Shown here: piece after piece, positions 9,093 through 19,210 of the stretch
Numbering within the stretch: the first letter of the stretch is position 1
Layout of the letters: every line of letters begins with the position of its first letter
Origin: Yersinia enterocolitica
GTDB taxonomy: Bacteria; Pseudomonadota; Gammaproteobacteria; Enterobacterales; Enterobacteriaceae
Length of the DNA: 64,000 nucleotides
Direction: 5' to 3'
Assembly: GCA_002082245.2 (NCBI GenBank)
Contig: NBTC02000002.1
Coordinates: forward strand, 4,154,001-4,218,000
Translations under genes and position numbers: made by a program
Notes under the pieces: generated by a model
The model's database searches: none
What the model saw: only the letters and a program-made list of their open reading frames with translations
What the model was told of the DNA's origin: nothing

Positions 9093-11572
9093 AAGGGATA
9101 TTGAGCAAGATATTGCCGTCATTGTGGTTTACAGGTGTGGTGGCCGCGTGCTCTCTGGCATTTTTTCCCATCAATGGGCTTGCTGTAGACACTAATCGTA
9201 TCGCGGGCCAGGAACAGCAAACTGAAGATGCAGCCACCGCGGGAGATTTCCCTTTATTACCTCGGCCGAACAGTGATGACTCAACCGCTGGGGCAGTGGC
9301 TCCTGCGGTTGATAATTACCCGCAAATCGCCAGCGCCCCTGAAAACCGCCCTTTGTATGATTCAACTCTACCGACACCCGTAGTTGATAACACGGTAGTG
9401 GTGACCCGCCCGGCCTCATACAACGCGATAGTGAATACCACGATTACCATTAAAGATATGGGGCAGCCCAATGGGTTGCTGTTAAGTGGCGGTCAATTGC
9501 AATCAGGCATTGTCTTCACGTTACCCAATGATTTGGTGATTACCAATGCAAAACTATCTCTGGCGCTAAAATTATCATCAGAGCTGGCTGGTAAGAATTA
9601 CAGCTTACAGTTAATGCTGAACGGGCAGCCGTTAGGGACATTGCCACTAACGCCGTCAAGTGAAAACAGCGCGATATACCAAGTTGATGTCCCTGCGGCG
9701 ATGGTGGTCGCGACCAATAATCTGAGTATGAGTATTACTGGTGACAACACGGTATTGCAGTGTGAAACAGATCAATTGAATAAATTTTGGGTCAGTATTT
9801 TACCGACCTCAAGTATTCAATTAGAAGGGCAACAACTGAATATTGGTAAGAATTTGGGACTATTCCCCCGGCCATTCTTTGATGCTATGCAGATGAAAGA
9901 GACCAAAGTGGTTATGGCATTCCCGGCTAATATTCGTGCTGATGTGATTGGTGCTGCCGCCGGTGTTGCTTCATGGTTTGGTTATCAGGCTAATTACCGT
10001 GATATTGATTTCCCGGTACAATTTGATTCACTACCCGAAGGTAATGGTATTTTATTTGGTAAGCCGGGTGAGCATATCGGTGATTTTGTGTTACCGCAAA
10101 GCACCGGCCCAAGTCTGCAATTGATTGATAACCCGCACAATCCGGTGGCTAAATTACTCTTGGTTATTGGCAATAATGAGGAGGAGTTGCGTCAGGCTGC
10201 ATGGCGTTTAACTTCCGGGCCATTACCGCCAGAGGCGAATAGCCTAAGTGTTAAAGCGCAAGCTATCCCGCGTAGCATTCCCTATGACGCTCCACGCTGG
10301 ATTAATACTGAACATCCCGTATTACTTAAATCTTTAGTGCCAAATCTCGATGCTTTGACTGCTAATGGTATTTATCATGACGGTATTCATGTTGATTTCC
10401 GGGCGGCACCCGATCTATTTATGTGGGATGGAGAAACTATACCCATCCATATCGGCTACCGTTTCCCGATTGAAGACTGGATTGATGAAAATAGCTCCCA
10501 ACTTAACGTATCGATTAACAATATTTTCTTGTATAACCTGCCGGTAAATAAGAAGGGGTTGATTGAGTCCCTGTGGCGGGCGGTTGGTGGCGATACTCGT
10601 CAGGAGAGTTATACCCTGCGTTTGGCTCCTTATCTGATTTATGGTGATAACCAGTTAGAGTTCTATTTCGCGATTAATCCGAAAGCCGGAACCCCCTGTA
10701 ATCTACTAAACAACAATAATATTAAGAGCCGTATCGAACCTGATTCTTATATTGACTTGAGTCACACCCATCACTTTACCCTGTTGCCTAATCTTTCGTA
10801 TTTTGTCGGCGCATCCTTCCCTTTCACCCGCTTGGCTGATTTCTCACAAACCTTGGTATTATTGCCCGAAAAACCAAGCAAAACAGAAGTTCGTACATTA
10901 CTTGGTCTTGCGGCTCGTGCCGGTAATTCAACCGGAAAGCCAGTTATCCACGTCAAGGTGAAGCTGGGCGTGTCCGCAAATGAAAAAGATATTTCACTGT
11001 TTGCTGATAACGATATTTTGGTGGTGTCGACATTAGACCATGCTGATTTCAGCCAAACACTATTAACCGCGACATCATTTGGCCTGGAAAATGGTGTGCT
11101 ATCAGTGAAAGAACCGTCGACGTTAGAAAAGTTGGCGGATTACCTCACTGGGGTTTGGTTCCGCCAGCAAGTTGAGGCCGATCGCTACCTTTCATCGACC
11201 GATAACTGGCGCGGCTTCCTGAGTTTCCGTTCTGGTTGGAATCCGCAGAAAGTCGTGGTGCTGGCAACCGCAACAGGTGATGATCAATTAGCGAGTATTC
11301 ACGGCGATTTGAAGTTATCGACGGTTAATGCCGGCGTGCGTGGCGATCTGGCAATTATTACCAATGAAAATGGTGTGCGCAGTTTTAGTGTTGGGGAGCA
11401 ATTCCCTCGTGGTGAGCTGCCTTGGTATCAAATGGTTATCTGGTATGCCAGTCAGCATATCGTGATTTTGGCGTTACTTGCTTTACTGATCTCAGTCATC
11501 ATTGGTGTGAGCATGTTTGGGTTATTAAAACGCCGTGCAGCAATACGCTTAGGCAAAGATCCTGAAGAATGA
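9089..11572 (+). CDS. bcsB: BcsB, periplasmic cellulose synthase subunit
   Basis: Large periplasmic subunit that binds BcsA through a C-terminal membrane anchor and guides the glucan chain. The 827-residue product has an N-terminal signal sequence (WFTGVVAACSLAFFPINGLA) and a C-terminal transmembrane helix (HIVILALLALLISVIIGVSM) with a short basic tail. The carbohydrate-binding-like repeats characteristic of BcsB lie in between, for example around DMGQPNGLLLSGG and HVDFRAAPDLFMWDG. Translation is coupled to bcsA by an ATGA overlap. Length is close to E. coli BcsB (about 780). Confidence 0.97.
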   Translation: MKGILSKILPSLWFTGVVAACSLAFFPINGLAVDTNRIAGQEQQTEDAATAGDFPLLPRPNSDDSTAGAVAPAVDNYPQIASAPENRPLYDSTLPTPVVDNTVVVTRPASYNAIVNTTITIKDMGQPNGLLLSGGQLQSGIVFTLPNDLVITNAKLSLALKLSSELAGKNYSLQLMLNGQPLGTLPLTPSSENSAIYQVDVPAAMVVATNNLSMSITGDNTVLQCETDQLNKFWVSILPTSSIQLEGQQLNIGKNLGLFPRPFFDAMQMKETKVVMAFPANIRADVIGAAAGVASWFGYQANYRDIDFPVQFDSLPEGNGILFGKPGEHIGDFVLPQSTGPSLQLIDNPHNPVAKLLLVIGNNEEELRQAAWRLTSGPLPPEANSLSVKAQAIPRSIPYDAPRWINTEHPVLLKSLVPNLDALTANGIYHDGIHVDFRAAPDLFMWDGETIPIHIGYRFPIEDWIDENSSQLNVSINNIFLYNLPVNKKGLIESLWRAVGGDTRQESYTLRLAPYLIYGDNQLEFYFAINPKAGTPCNLLNNNNIKSRIEPDSYIDLSHTHHFTLLPNLSYFVGASFPFTRLADFSQTLVLLPEKPSKTEVRTLLGLAARAGNSTGKPVIHVKVKLGVSANEKDISLFADNDILVVSTLDHADFSQTLLTATSFGLENGVLSVKEPSTLEKLADYLTGVWFRQQVEADRYLSSTDNWRGFLSFRSGWNPQKVVVLATATGDDQLASIHGDLKLSTVNAGVRGDLAIITNENGVRSFSVGEQFPRGELPWYQMVIWYASQHIVILALLALLISVIIGVSMFGLLKRRAAIRLGKDPEE

Positions 11573-11620
11573 TAATAAAACTGTTGATGATGTGGGCCTA
11601 TTGTATGGAGCGGGGTTGAT

Positions 11621-14600
11621 ATGAAATCAAGTCATGTAAAGTCACCATTGATTAATGCCCTGTTGCTTACTGGGATGGTCGGATTTGCTGCAATCCCTGT
11701 CTGGGGACAGGCGGCAGAGAATACGCCAGCGATAAAGGCATTGTTAGATCAGGCCACCTACTGGCATGAGAAAGCCCATAATGATCTGGCGACTAACGCG
11801 CTGCAAAAGATCCTGATGGTCGATCCTACCAACGTTGATGCTTTATATCTAATGTCCCTTTATGCCTCTGAAAAAGGGGATAAAGCCGAGTCGCTTGAAT
11901 GGCGTAAAAAATTAAATGCGGCCTCCCCGGATGACCCACGTTTGCAGTCGTTAGATAATGCCAAAGTCATGCAGTCCATTTCGCCGAGCCAATTAGCGGC
12001 AGCGCGCCAGTTTGCCAGCCAGGGCAATATTCCCAAGGCGATTGAGAGTTATCAGAATTTATTTAACGGTAATAAACCGTTAGATAATTTAGCGGTAGAA
12101 TATTATTTGACCATGGCGGGGGATGCGGCGACGTTACCAACAGCTATCGCCGAATTACAGCAACGTGTAGCACAGTCCCCAAATGATGTTGCAGCCCGCG
12201 TGGCGCTGGGTAAAGTGCTGACCTACCAACAGACAACCCGCCGTGATGGTATTGCCATGCTTAATAGTCTGGCGGCGACTAACCGCGAAGCTGATGCTGC
12301 TTTGCGCCAGGCACTGATGTGGATAACACCGCAACCGGCAGATGAAGGGCTTTATCAGGCCTATCAACAACGCCATCCCGATGATCAGGTTGTCGCCGAT
12401 TACTATAAAAAGAATATCGGTGGAGCAGCAAAAGGCCAGGGTTACAGTGAACTTAATCGCGGTGATTTAACCAATGCGAAAAGCCAGTTTGAGTCAGTGC
12501 TGGCGATCAACCCTAACGATGGCGATGCATTAGCGGGTTTGGGATTTATCGCTTTGCGCAGTGGTGATTTCGCCAATGCAGAAAACTACCTGACTCAGGC
12601 GGCCAAACAAGGTGGGGCAAACAGCGCACAACTGGCGGCGCAAGCGCAAGATGCCCATTTCTACGGCGAGTTGGATAAAGCTAAAAAAGCCTTTGCCAGC
12701 GGGAATATTGACGGTGCGCTGGCATTGAGCGCCCCATTGGCACAGGCCACAGGGGACAAAGGCACTGCGGTGGCGCTGTTCCGGGCTGATTTGTTGCGGC
12801 GCAAAGGTGATTTGAGTGCTGCTGAACAGGCTTACCGCAATATCCTGGCGCAGCAACAGCAAAATAATGATGCGAAATTGGGGCTGTATTATGTATTGCG
12901 GCAGCAAAAGAATGATGCCGAGGCACAGCAAGTGCTACAAACCGTGCCAAACAATCTCAAACCCGCCGCCGCGCCCGCTGGGATCAATGTTGATCCGATT
13001 CGCCGTGAGGCTGCATTAGCGCTGCAACGTAATGATCCTACGGCGGCATTAAATCTGTTACAACAGGCGCTAACTAAGCAGCCATCGAATATCTGGGTTC
13101 GTCTGGATATGGCGAGAATACTGCAACAACAAGGAAATACAGCCCAGGCGCAAAGTCTGATGGCTGAAGCTTCGGCTCCCGGCGCACCGGCGGATAATCT
13201 ATATGCTGCCGCTTTGTTTGCCGCTGAAAACAAAGATTGGGCAACCAGTAATGCTTTACTCAATCAGATCCCGCCAGCCCGCCAAACTAAAGAGGTCCGT
13301 GCGCTCGCTGACCGTGTGGAGTTCAATCAAAAAATAGCGACAGCAGAAACGGCTCTGGCAAAGGGTGATTCAGCCAGTGCTGCGGTAATATTGCGCGGAC
13401 TGGCACAAAATCCGCCTACCGCCCCTGCCGATGTCGGTAATCTGGCTAAAGATTTGATGGCTGCCGGTGACAGCACCACGGCGGTTAGTTTAGTGCGTAA
13501 AAATATCAATAACGGCATTCATGGCAAGGCGGGCGATTATGCGGCACAAATCAGTGTCTTGACGCAATCTGGCCTGACGCAAGAAGCGGAAGCCTTATTG
13601 AGTAATCCCGCGATTCAAAGTGGCAGTTCGCCGATAGAGATCAGTCGATTACGACTAGGGACCACTATCAATCAGGCCGATGCATTGCGTGAGCAAGGCC
13701 AGTATGCTGCGGCGTATGACAAGTTGATTGTTGCGCTACAAAGTGATCCGCAAAATATTGACCTGATGCTGGCGATGGGGCGTCTTTACCAATCCGGTAA
13801 AATGAATGATGAAGCCGGTAAAGTTTATGCTTATTTATTAAAACGTGATCCTACTAATGAAGGGGCGCGGGTAGGGGCGGTAAACGTGGCACTGGCTAAT
13901 GGTGATGTCCAGAGCGCCAGACAATTGATGTTGGGCATGCGCGGGCCAAGAACCCCTGAGCGCTTATTGCTTGCTGCCCGGGTCGCGGAAGCTGAAGGGG
14001 ATCATGAGCAGGCTTTGGCTTTGTTACGTTCCGCCAAAGGTAAAATGATTGGGCTGGAAGGGGCAGACAGTGTTGGTGGCGCGAATATTGCTGGTTTACA
14101 ACTTAGCGACAATCCGTTTATTAACCAGACCACCCGCACGCAGCCGCGGACCAATTCAAGCTATGGCGCGGTGTTGCCGTGGCAAAATGCGGGCACAGAA
14201 GGCGCTGCCATGGGGGGCGTCAATAATCTGGCACCTACCGCTAACGTTGCGCAAAACGGCACCCTGAAGCAAGTTGATCAGATGCTGGATACTTTACAGG
14301 ATAAAACTGCCAGTTGGGCGCAGGCCAATATCAGTATTCGCAGTCGCGATGGTGAATCGGGCCTGAGTCAATTGACTGAAGCCAAAGCCCCGCTCACCTT
14401 TTCCGGTGTGCCTTTTGATACCTCCCGCCTGAGTTTTACCGTCACGCCGGTATCCCTCAATGCAGGTTCAACCTCAGGTACGGGCAGTAATCGTTTTGGT
14501 ACCGGGGCATTGCAGCAGGGTTTGGAAGTTAAAAATGCGACAGAGACATCAGCACTTGCCGCAACTAACTCAGCGGCGGTATTAGCGGCGGCGACAACTG

Positions 14601-15634
14601 CTCAATTGCAGGCTCAGGCGGATAGAGAAAGTGCGTGTAATGGCGCAGGTGCTGGAACGCAAGGTTGTGTTGATGCCAGGGTAGTGGAAAATGATGCCAA
14701 CAGTGCTAAACAACTGGCGGCTAATAATCTGGTCACAGCCCAAACCTTTAGTCCAAATGATTTCACCGCCGACTCCCCAGGCTCACAAAGTGAGTCAGGG
14801 GTAGAGCTGGCACTGGCCTTGGCGGGGGAAGATTATAAAGCCGACATTGGTACCACGCCGTTAGGGCAAGATATGAGTGCCCTTATTGGCGGCGTGCAAT
14901 GGGCACCTAAGCTTGGCGAATTCGCTAAACTGGCGATGACAGTAGAACGTCGGCCAGTGACGGATAGCTTGCTTTCATACGTGGGTGCAACCGATAAGAT
15001 CAGCGGATCGCGATGGGGGGCAGTCACTAAGAATGGGGGTGGCTTAAACCTGAGCTATGACGATGGCGATGCCGGCCTTTATGCAGGATTAAATTATTAC
15101 AATTATATCGGTGATAATGTTCCGAGTAATGGTTCAATTAACTCTTCAGTCGGCGCGTATATTCGTCCTTACCGCTATGATGACCGTGAATTAAAAACGG
15201 GCATCAATATCAGTTATATGAATTTCTCTAAAAATCTCAGTTATTTCAGTTACGGTCAAGGGGGCTATTTCAGCCCGCAAGATTATGTCAGTGTCTCTTT
15301 CCCGGTTGAGTATAGCCAACGTTATGGTAACTGGAATTATAAATTGGGTGGGGCGGTAGGCTATCAATCCTATTCGCAGGATGAGAGTAAATATTTCCCG
15401 AATAATCCAGAGTTGCAGGCTCAACTGGAGCAATTGGTGCGCGATGGTTATAGCACTGAATCCCGTTATGCTGCGCAAAGTAAAAATGGCATCGGATATA
15501 ACTTCAAGGCTGATGGCAGTTACAACTTACAGAAGAATATGCAGATCGGCGGACAGGTTGGCTATGATACTTTTGGCGACTACTCCGAAACTACCGCCTT
15601 GGTCTACTTCAGATATTTGTTGGATGGGAAATAA
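11621..15634 (+). CDS. bcsC: BcsC, TPR-rich outer-membrane cellulose exporter
   Basis: Periplasmic TPR scaffold joined to an outer-membrane beta-barrel that exports cellulose. It has a signal peptide ending near VWGQAAEN, then many TPR units (for example residues 270-330, GDLTNAKSQFESVLAINPND), then a BcsC C-terminal barrel over roughly the last 250 residues (from ESGVELALALAGEDYKADIG). At 1337 residues it is about 180 longer than E. coli BcsC. Part of the excess is an Ala/Thr/Asn-rich linker around residues 970-1050 that includes two cysteines (ESACNGAGAG and GTQGCVDAR). The start at 11621 has GGAG 14 bp upstream. It ends two bases before bcsD. Confidence 0.97.
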   Translation: MKSSHVKSPLINALLLTGMVGFAAIPVWGQAAENTPAIKALLDQATYWHEKAHNDLATNALQKILMVDPTNVDALYLMSLYASEKGDKAESLEWRKKLNAASPDDPRLQSLDNAKVMQSISPSQLAAARQFASQGNIPKAIESYQNLFNGNKPLDNLAVEYYLTMAGDAATLPTAIAELQQRVAQSPNDVAARVALGKVLTYQQTTRRDGIAMLNSLAATNREADAALRQALMWITPQPADEGLYQAYQQRHPDDQVVADYYKKNIGGAAKGQGYSELNRGDLTNAKSQFESVLAINPNDGDALAGLGFIALRSGDFANAENYLTQAAKQGGANSAQLAAQAQDAHFYGELDKAKKAFASGNIDGALALSAPLAQATGDKGTAVALFRADLLRRKGDLSAAEQAYRNILAQQQQNNDAKLGLYYVLRQQKNDAEAQQVLQTVPNNLKPAAAPAGINVDPIRREAALALQRNDPTAALNLLQQALTKQPSNIWVRLDMARILQQQGNTAQAQSLMAEASAPGAPADNLYAAALFAAENKDWATSNALLNQIPPARQTKEVRALADRVEFNQKIATAETALAKGDSASAAVILRGLAQNPPTAPADVGNLAKDLMAAGDSTTAVSLVRKNINNGIHGKAGDYAAQISVLTQSGLTQEAEALLSNPAIQSGSSPIEISRLRLGTTINQADALREQGQYAAAYDKLIVALQSDPQNIDLMLAMGRLYQSGKMNDEAGKVYAYLLKRDPTNEGARVGAVNVALANGDVQSARQLMLGMRGPRTPERLLLAARVAEAEGDHEQALALLRSAKGKMIGLEGADSVGGANIAGLQLSDNPFINQTTRTQPRTNSSYGAVLPWQNAGTEGAAMGGVNNLAPTANVAQNGTLKQVDQMLDTLQDKTASWAQANISIRSRDGESGLSQLTEAKAPLTFSGVPFDTSRLSFTVTPVSLNAGSTSGTGSNRFGTGALQQGLEVKNATETSALAATNSAAVLAAATTAQLQAQADRESACNGAGAGTQGCVDARVVENDANSAKQLAANNLVTAQTFSPNDFTADSPGSQSESGVELALALAGEDYKADIGTTPLGQDMSALIGGVQWAPKLGEFAKLAMTVERRPVTDSLLSYVGATDKISGSRWGAVTKNGGGLNLSYDDGDAGLYAGLNYYNYIGDNVPSNGSINSSVGAYIRPYRYDDRELKTGINISYMNFSKNLSYFSYGQGGYFSPQDYVSVSFPVEYSQRYGNWNYKLGGAVGYQSYSQDESKYFPNNPELQAQLEQLVRDGYSTESRYAAQSKNGIGYNFKADGSYNLQKNMQIGGQVGYDTFGDYSETTALVYFRYLLDGK

Positions 15635-15636
15635 TC

Positions 15637-16116
15637 ATGCAAGAGAATAACTATCTTTCGGAACAACAGGATTATTACCGTCAGCAGCAGCATCAGCCGG
15701 GATGGCAAAATGTGGTGCAAGTGCTTTTTTCAGGTATTCAGGCTAATGCTGACAGTGCGGATGGCAGGGCTTTTATCCGCAACATGGGGACTCAACTGGC
15801 ACAGCATAACCCCTTACCGATAAGTCAGACCGTGGGTGAGTTTGAAGATCAAATTAATCATCTATGGTCCAGATATCATTGGGGATTTTTGCGCATTGCC
15901 GCGAATGAACAGGAAATGCAGTTAAGTCACTGTGCATGGCCGGACACGGACAATCTGACTGAACAGTCGCAGTGGAAAACTGCATTTGCAACATTTTTGG
16001 AAGGTATTTATAAGGAGTGGCTCAGGCAGCAGGGAGGGCAGTCAGAAGTGAATGTCCGTTGGCTGGATAATAAAACCGAAGGTCCATTAGTGTTCCGTTA
16101 TAAAAACGGCATTTGA
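15637..16116 (+). CDS. bcsD: BcsD, cellulose crystallisation subunit
   Basis: Small periplasmic/terminal-complex protein that in Komagataeibacter forms ring oligomers through which glucan chains pass and that promotes crystalline cellulose. This product is 159 residues, the normal size, with FFSGIQANADSADGRAFIRNMG-type N-terminal region and a FLEGIYKEWLRQQGG helix near the end. No signal peptide is visible, as in other BcsD. It begins two bases after the bcsC stop and its own stop overlaps the region containing the ribosome site of bcsZ. Its presence marks a bcsD-type (type I) operon and differs from the bcsEFG-type operon of E. coli. Confidence 0.92.
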   Translation: MQENNYLSEQQDYYRQQQHQPGWQNVVQVLFSGIQANADSADGRAFIRNMGTQLAQHNPLPISQTVGEFEDQINHLWSRYHWGFLRIAANEQEMQLSHCAWPDTDNLTEQSQWKTAFATFLEGIYKEWLRQQGGQSEVNVRWLDNKTEGPLVFRYKNGI

Positions 16117-16124
16117 GGCATATT

Positions 16125-17141
16125 ATGCTAATTATGAAGGTCATGCGTGTTGTTGTTACCGCCGGTGTGCTATTTGGCCTACTGTTTTCCACCGGGGTAC
16201 AGGCTTATCAGCCCGGCTGGGAACAATTTAAAAGCCGGTTTCTTAAGCCCGATGGCCGAATTGTTGATACGGGTAACCATGATATCAGCCATACCGAAGG
16301 GCAAGGTTTTGGTATGCTACTTGCCGTATTCAATGATGACCGGCCTACCTTTGATTCATTATTGGGTTGGACTCAAAAGACATTATACAATGCAGATACC
16401 GGATTATTTTCATGGCGTTATGAGCCGAATGCTAAAGTAAAAGTTGCGGATAAAAATAATGCTACAGATGGCGATATATTGATTGCTTGGGCATTATTAC
16501 TGGCTGGGGATAAATGGCACAATCGCGACTATACGAGTCAATCTAATCAGATACAGAATGCTATTATTAAGCACACGGTCATTAACTTTGCCGGTTATCA
16601 TGTATTATTGCCAGGCTCTGCAAGTTTTAATCATACCAGTTATGTTGTGATCAACCCGTCTTATTACATATTTCCAGCCTGGAATGCATTCTACCAATAC
16701 AGTCATTTGAAAATATGGAAAGACTTGAATGACGATGCTATCCAGCAGTTATCAGCGATGAAGCTTGGCAAAGTCAATTTGCCGACTGATTGGGTGTCAT
16801 TGCAGTCGGATGGTAGTTTCGCACCAGCCAATGGTTGGCCTGCACGTTTTAGTTTTGATGCGGTGCGTATTCCATTATATCTCAGTTGGGGAGGACATAA
16901 TGGCAGTACATTGGCGCCTTTTATTGGCTATTGGCAAGGTTTTTCGCGTTTAAAAACACCGGCATGGGTCAATGTTGTTACGGGGGCTACCGCGGAATAT
17001 GCACTGACACCTGGGATGCTGGCGATACGGGATCTTACCTTAGGTGATGCTGCTCAATTAACGGCAGTATTACAACCAGAAGAAGACTATTACTCCTCTT
17101 GTTTACGCTTATTATCCTGGTGGGCGGCACAGCAGAAATGA
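16125..17141 (+). CDS. bcsZ: BcsZ, periplasmic endo-beta-1,4-glucanase (GH8)
   Basis: Family 8 glycoside hydrolase that trims cellulose in the periplasm and affects polymer quality. Signal peptide: MLIMKVMRVVVTAGVLFGLL ending at VQA, mature start YQPGWEQF. GH8 motifs are visible: SHTEGQGFGMLLAV with the catalytic Glu, and NNATDGDILIAWALLLAG with the conserved Asp. Of several in-frame ATG codons the one at 16125 was chosen because GAGG lies 6 bases upstream, over the bcsD stop. Mature size agrees with E. coli BcsZ (368 residues with signal). Last gene of the bcs operon. Confidence 0.96.
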   Translation: MLIMKVMRVVVTAGVLFGLLFSTGVQAYQPGWEQFKSRFLKPDGRIVDTGNHDISHTEGQGFGMLLAVFNDDRPTFDSLLGWTQKTLYNADTGLFSWRYEPNAKVKVADKNNATDGDILIAWALLLAGDKWHNRDYTSQSNQIQNAIIKHTVINFAGYHVLLPGSASFNHTSYVVINPSYYIFPAWNAFYQYSHLKIWKDLNDDAIQQLSAMKLGKVNLPTDWVSLQSDGSFAPANGWPARFSFDAVRIPLYLSWGGHNGSTLAPFIGYWQGFSRLKTPAWVNVVTGATAEYALTPGMLAIRDLTLGDAAQLTAVLQPEEDYYSSCLRLLSWWAAQQK

Positions 17142-17146
17142 GTAAA

Positions 17147-17174
17147 AAGCACGTTCTACTTGCAGGGCGTGCTT
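17147..17174 (+). terminator. hairpin after bcsZ
   Basis: AAGCACG and CGTGCTT form a 7-bp stem with a 14-nt loop, starting six bases after the bcsZ stop. There is no clear T-run, so it may be a weak or rho-assisted terminator. The remaining 170 bp up to the next gene show no ORF; AAGGAG at 17335-17340 is the ribosome site of the amidohydrolase. Confidence 0.4.
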
Positions 17175-17346
17175 AGGTCGGTTCTTCACGGCAACATCCG
17201 CTTTATCATGTCAGGATCAGAGCATTGTCACGATTTCTGGTTGATTTTTTCCATTAAAATAAGTCGTTACGTAATAAATTTGTTCTATGATTGAGAACCG
17301 GCCCTCTAGTTATTGATGGAGGGAGAGTTCATATAAGGAGAACACA

Positions 17347-18810
17347 ATGCCTCATATGCCTTTGATAGCGCTTCCCCACACTCATTCTGATTGTTGTCTT
17401 TGCCATAGTCCGGCGTTCGTTCGTATCAATACGGTGTTTGCTCAGAAAGCTGCTCATTCTGCCCCTATAACAGCGGCAACCGTTGCTGCGGCGATCCCAG
17501 GCGCGACTCAGCAAAGAAGAGATGTCGCGGCCAATACTGTGCGTGTGATGGCCTTTGTTAATATTCGCCTTTTTGATGGTGTTTCAGACCATTTGCGCGA
17601 TGGATTGCAAGTATTAGTGGAAGGTAACAGGATCAAGTCGGTAGAGCCGGCTGATAAAGCATTGCCACCGGATGTGGAACGGATAGACGGTGGTGGCGGT
17701 GTATTGATGCCAGGGCTGATCGACGCACACTGGCACGCCATTATGGCTCGGCCATCAATGATGACGGCGATGACAGCAGATTTTAATTATATCCAGGCGC
17801 TGGCAATTGCAGAGGCGCAGGCGACTATAATGCGTGGTTTCACCACGGTGCGTGATATGGGCGGGCCGGTTTTTGGCTTGAAACGCGCCATTGATGAGCA
17901 GGTGACGGTCGGGCCACGCATCTATCCTTCCGGCGCATTTATCACTCAAACTGGTGGGCACGGCGATTTCCGTCTGATTGGTGAATTACCGCATACGCCA
18001 TCAGACCCCTTGAGTTATGCCGAACGCGTAGGTATGACGGCGATTGCCGATGGTGCCGATCAGGTGTTACTGCGTGCCAGAGAACAATTGATGCGAGGCG
18101 CGTCGCAACTCAAATACATGGCAGGGGGTGGTGTAGCCTCTATGTATGACTCTATCAGTGTGACCGAGGGATCGGTACCAGAGATTCAAGCGGCAGTTAC
18201 GGCGGCTGAGAATTGGGGTACCTATGTCACCGTCCATGCTTATACGGCACGGGCGGTCACCATGGCGATTAAAGGTGGGGTTAAATGTATCGAACACGGC
18301 CAGTTGGTGGATGAGGAGACCGTCCAGTTAATGGCAGAAAAAGGCATTTGGTGGAGCTTGCAACCCTTCCTTGATGACGAGGATGCGGTGCCAATGGCCA
18401 GTCCGGCATCACGTGCCAAGCAGCTTGAGATGGTTGCCGGTACTGATACGGCCTATAGGTTGGCGAAAAAATATAACATCAAGACAGCGTGGGGCACCGA
18501 TACATTATTCGATGCCCGACTGGCAACCCGACAGGGTGCTCAATTGGCCAAGCTGACTCGCTGGTACTCACCGCTTGAAATTCTCAAGATGGCCACCAGC
18601 GTTAATGCTGAACTCTGTGCCTTCTCCGGTCCAAGAAACCCGTATCCCGGTAAGTTGGGTGTGGTAGAGAATGACGCACTGGCTGACTTGATTCTGGTTG
18701 ATGGTGATCCACTGAGTGATATTCAACTCATTGCTCGGCCAGAGAAAGCATTCAGGCTCATTATGAAAGATGGGCAAATCTTCAAAAATACGTTGGGCAG
18801 CGATCTGTAG
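17347..18810 (+). CDS. metal-dependent amidohydrolase (imidazolonepropionase/Xaa-Pro dipeptidase-like)
   Basis: Amidohydrolase-superfamily enzyme of 487 residues. The TIM-barrel metal-site motifs are present: GLIDAHWHAIM (HxH) near residue 125, LKYMAGGGVAS with a possible bridging Lys near 256, VTVHAYTARAV (His), CIEHGQLVD (His) and AWGTDTLFD (Asp). A composite barrel rim is suggested by MAFVNIRLFDGVSD at the start and LADLILVDGDPLSD at the end. The first 65 residues are unusual, with LPHTHSDCCLCHSP and an Ala/Thr-rich stretch before the enzyme domain; this could be a poorly conserved export signal or a separate metal-binding element. AAGGAG seven bases upstream supports the start. It lies 64 bp before the efflux operon. 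Substrate unknown. Confidence 0.82.
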   Translation: MPHMPLIALPHTHSDCCLCHSPAFVRINTVFAQKAAHSAPITAATVAAAIPGATQQRRDVAANTVRVMAFVNIRLFDGVSDHLRDGLQVLVEGNRIKSVEPADKALPPDVERIDGGGGVLMPGLIDAHWHAIMARPSMMTAMTADFNYIQALAIAEAQATIMRGFTTVRDMGGPVFGLKRAIDEQVTVGPRIYPSGAFITQTGGHGDFRLIGELPHTPSDPLSYAERVGMTAIADGADQVLLRAREQLMRGASQLKYMAGGGVASMYDSISVTEGSVPEIQAAVTAAENWGTYVTVHAYTARAVTMAIKGGVKCIEHGQLVDEETVQLMAEKGIWWSLQPFLDDEDAVPMASPASRAKQLEMVAGTDTAYRLAKKYNIKTAWGTDTLFDARLATRQGAQLAKLTRWYSPLEILKMATSVNAELCAFSGPRNPYPGKLGVVENDALADLILVDGDPLSDIQLIARPEKAFRLIMKDGQIFKNTLGSDL

Positions 18811-18874
18811 TGACTTTTTATGATCGAATAGCTGTTTTTCTGCCTGTTAACGCCACATTAACTGAGGCCGAATA

Positions 18875-19210
18875 ATGAATGATATGACTTCCCTTAGGAA
18901 GCCAGAGTGGTTTTTTTTCAGGGGGTTAGCGAGTACCAACCTGAACTTATGGCGCGGGTCGTTAGTTCTGTTATCGGTTATTGCTCTGAGCGGCTGCACC
19001 GGCGTAGCGGCGCCTTCATTTTCATTGGTGGGCTCTTACTTTCCTTCCTGGATGGCGTGCGCTTTTATCGGAATAGTTGTGGCGGTGATGGCTCGCATTC
19101 TGTTTATTCGGATGGGTATTGATGAGGTGCTGCCATGGCGGCTGTTGGTGTATGTCTGCCTGGCGCTTGCTGTGGCATTTATCAGTTCCCTATTACTGTT
19201 TACACGATGA
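18875..19210 (+). CDS. ytcA: YtcA-like small inner-membrane lipoprotein
   Basis: Small membrane protein of 111 residues with three hydrophobic stretches. The first carries a lipobox-like LSGC (VIALSGCTGVAAPSF), followed by VGSYFPSWMACAFIGIV, which matches the YtcA pattern of E. coli (SGCSLSPAIPVIGAYYPGWF). In E. coli, ytcA precedes mdtNOP, as here. The first 35 residues before the lipobox are longer than in E. coli, and an alternative ATG lies at 18884; GAGG at 18863 fits the start at 18875. The next gene begins directly after the stop. Role unknown, probably an accessory of the efflux system. Confidence 0.85.
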   Translation: MNDMTSLRKPEWFFFRGLASTNLNLWRGSLVLLSVIALSGCTGVAAPSFSLVGSYFPSWMACAFIGIVVAVMARILFIRMGIDEVLPWRLLVYVCLALAVAFISSLLLFTR

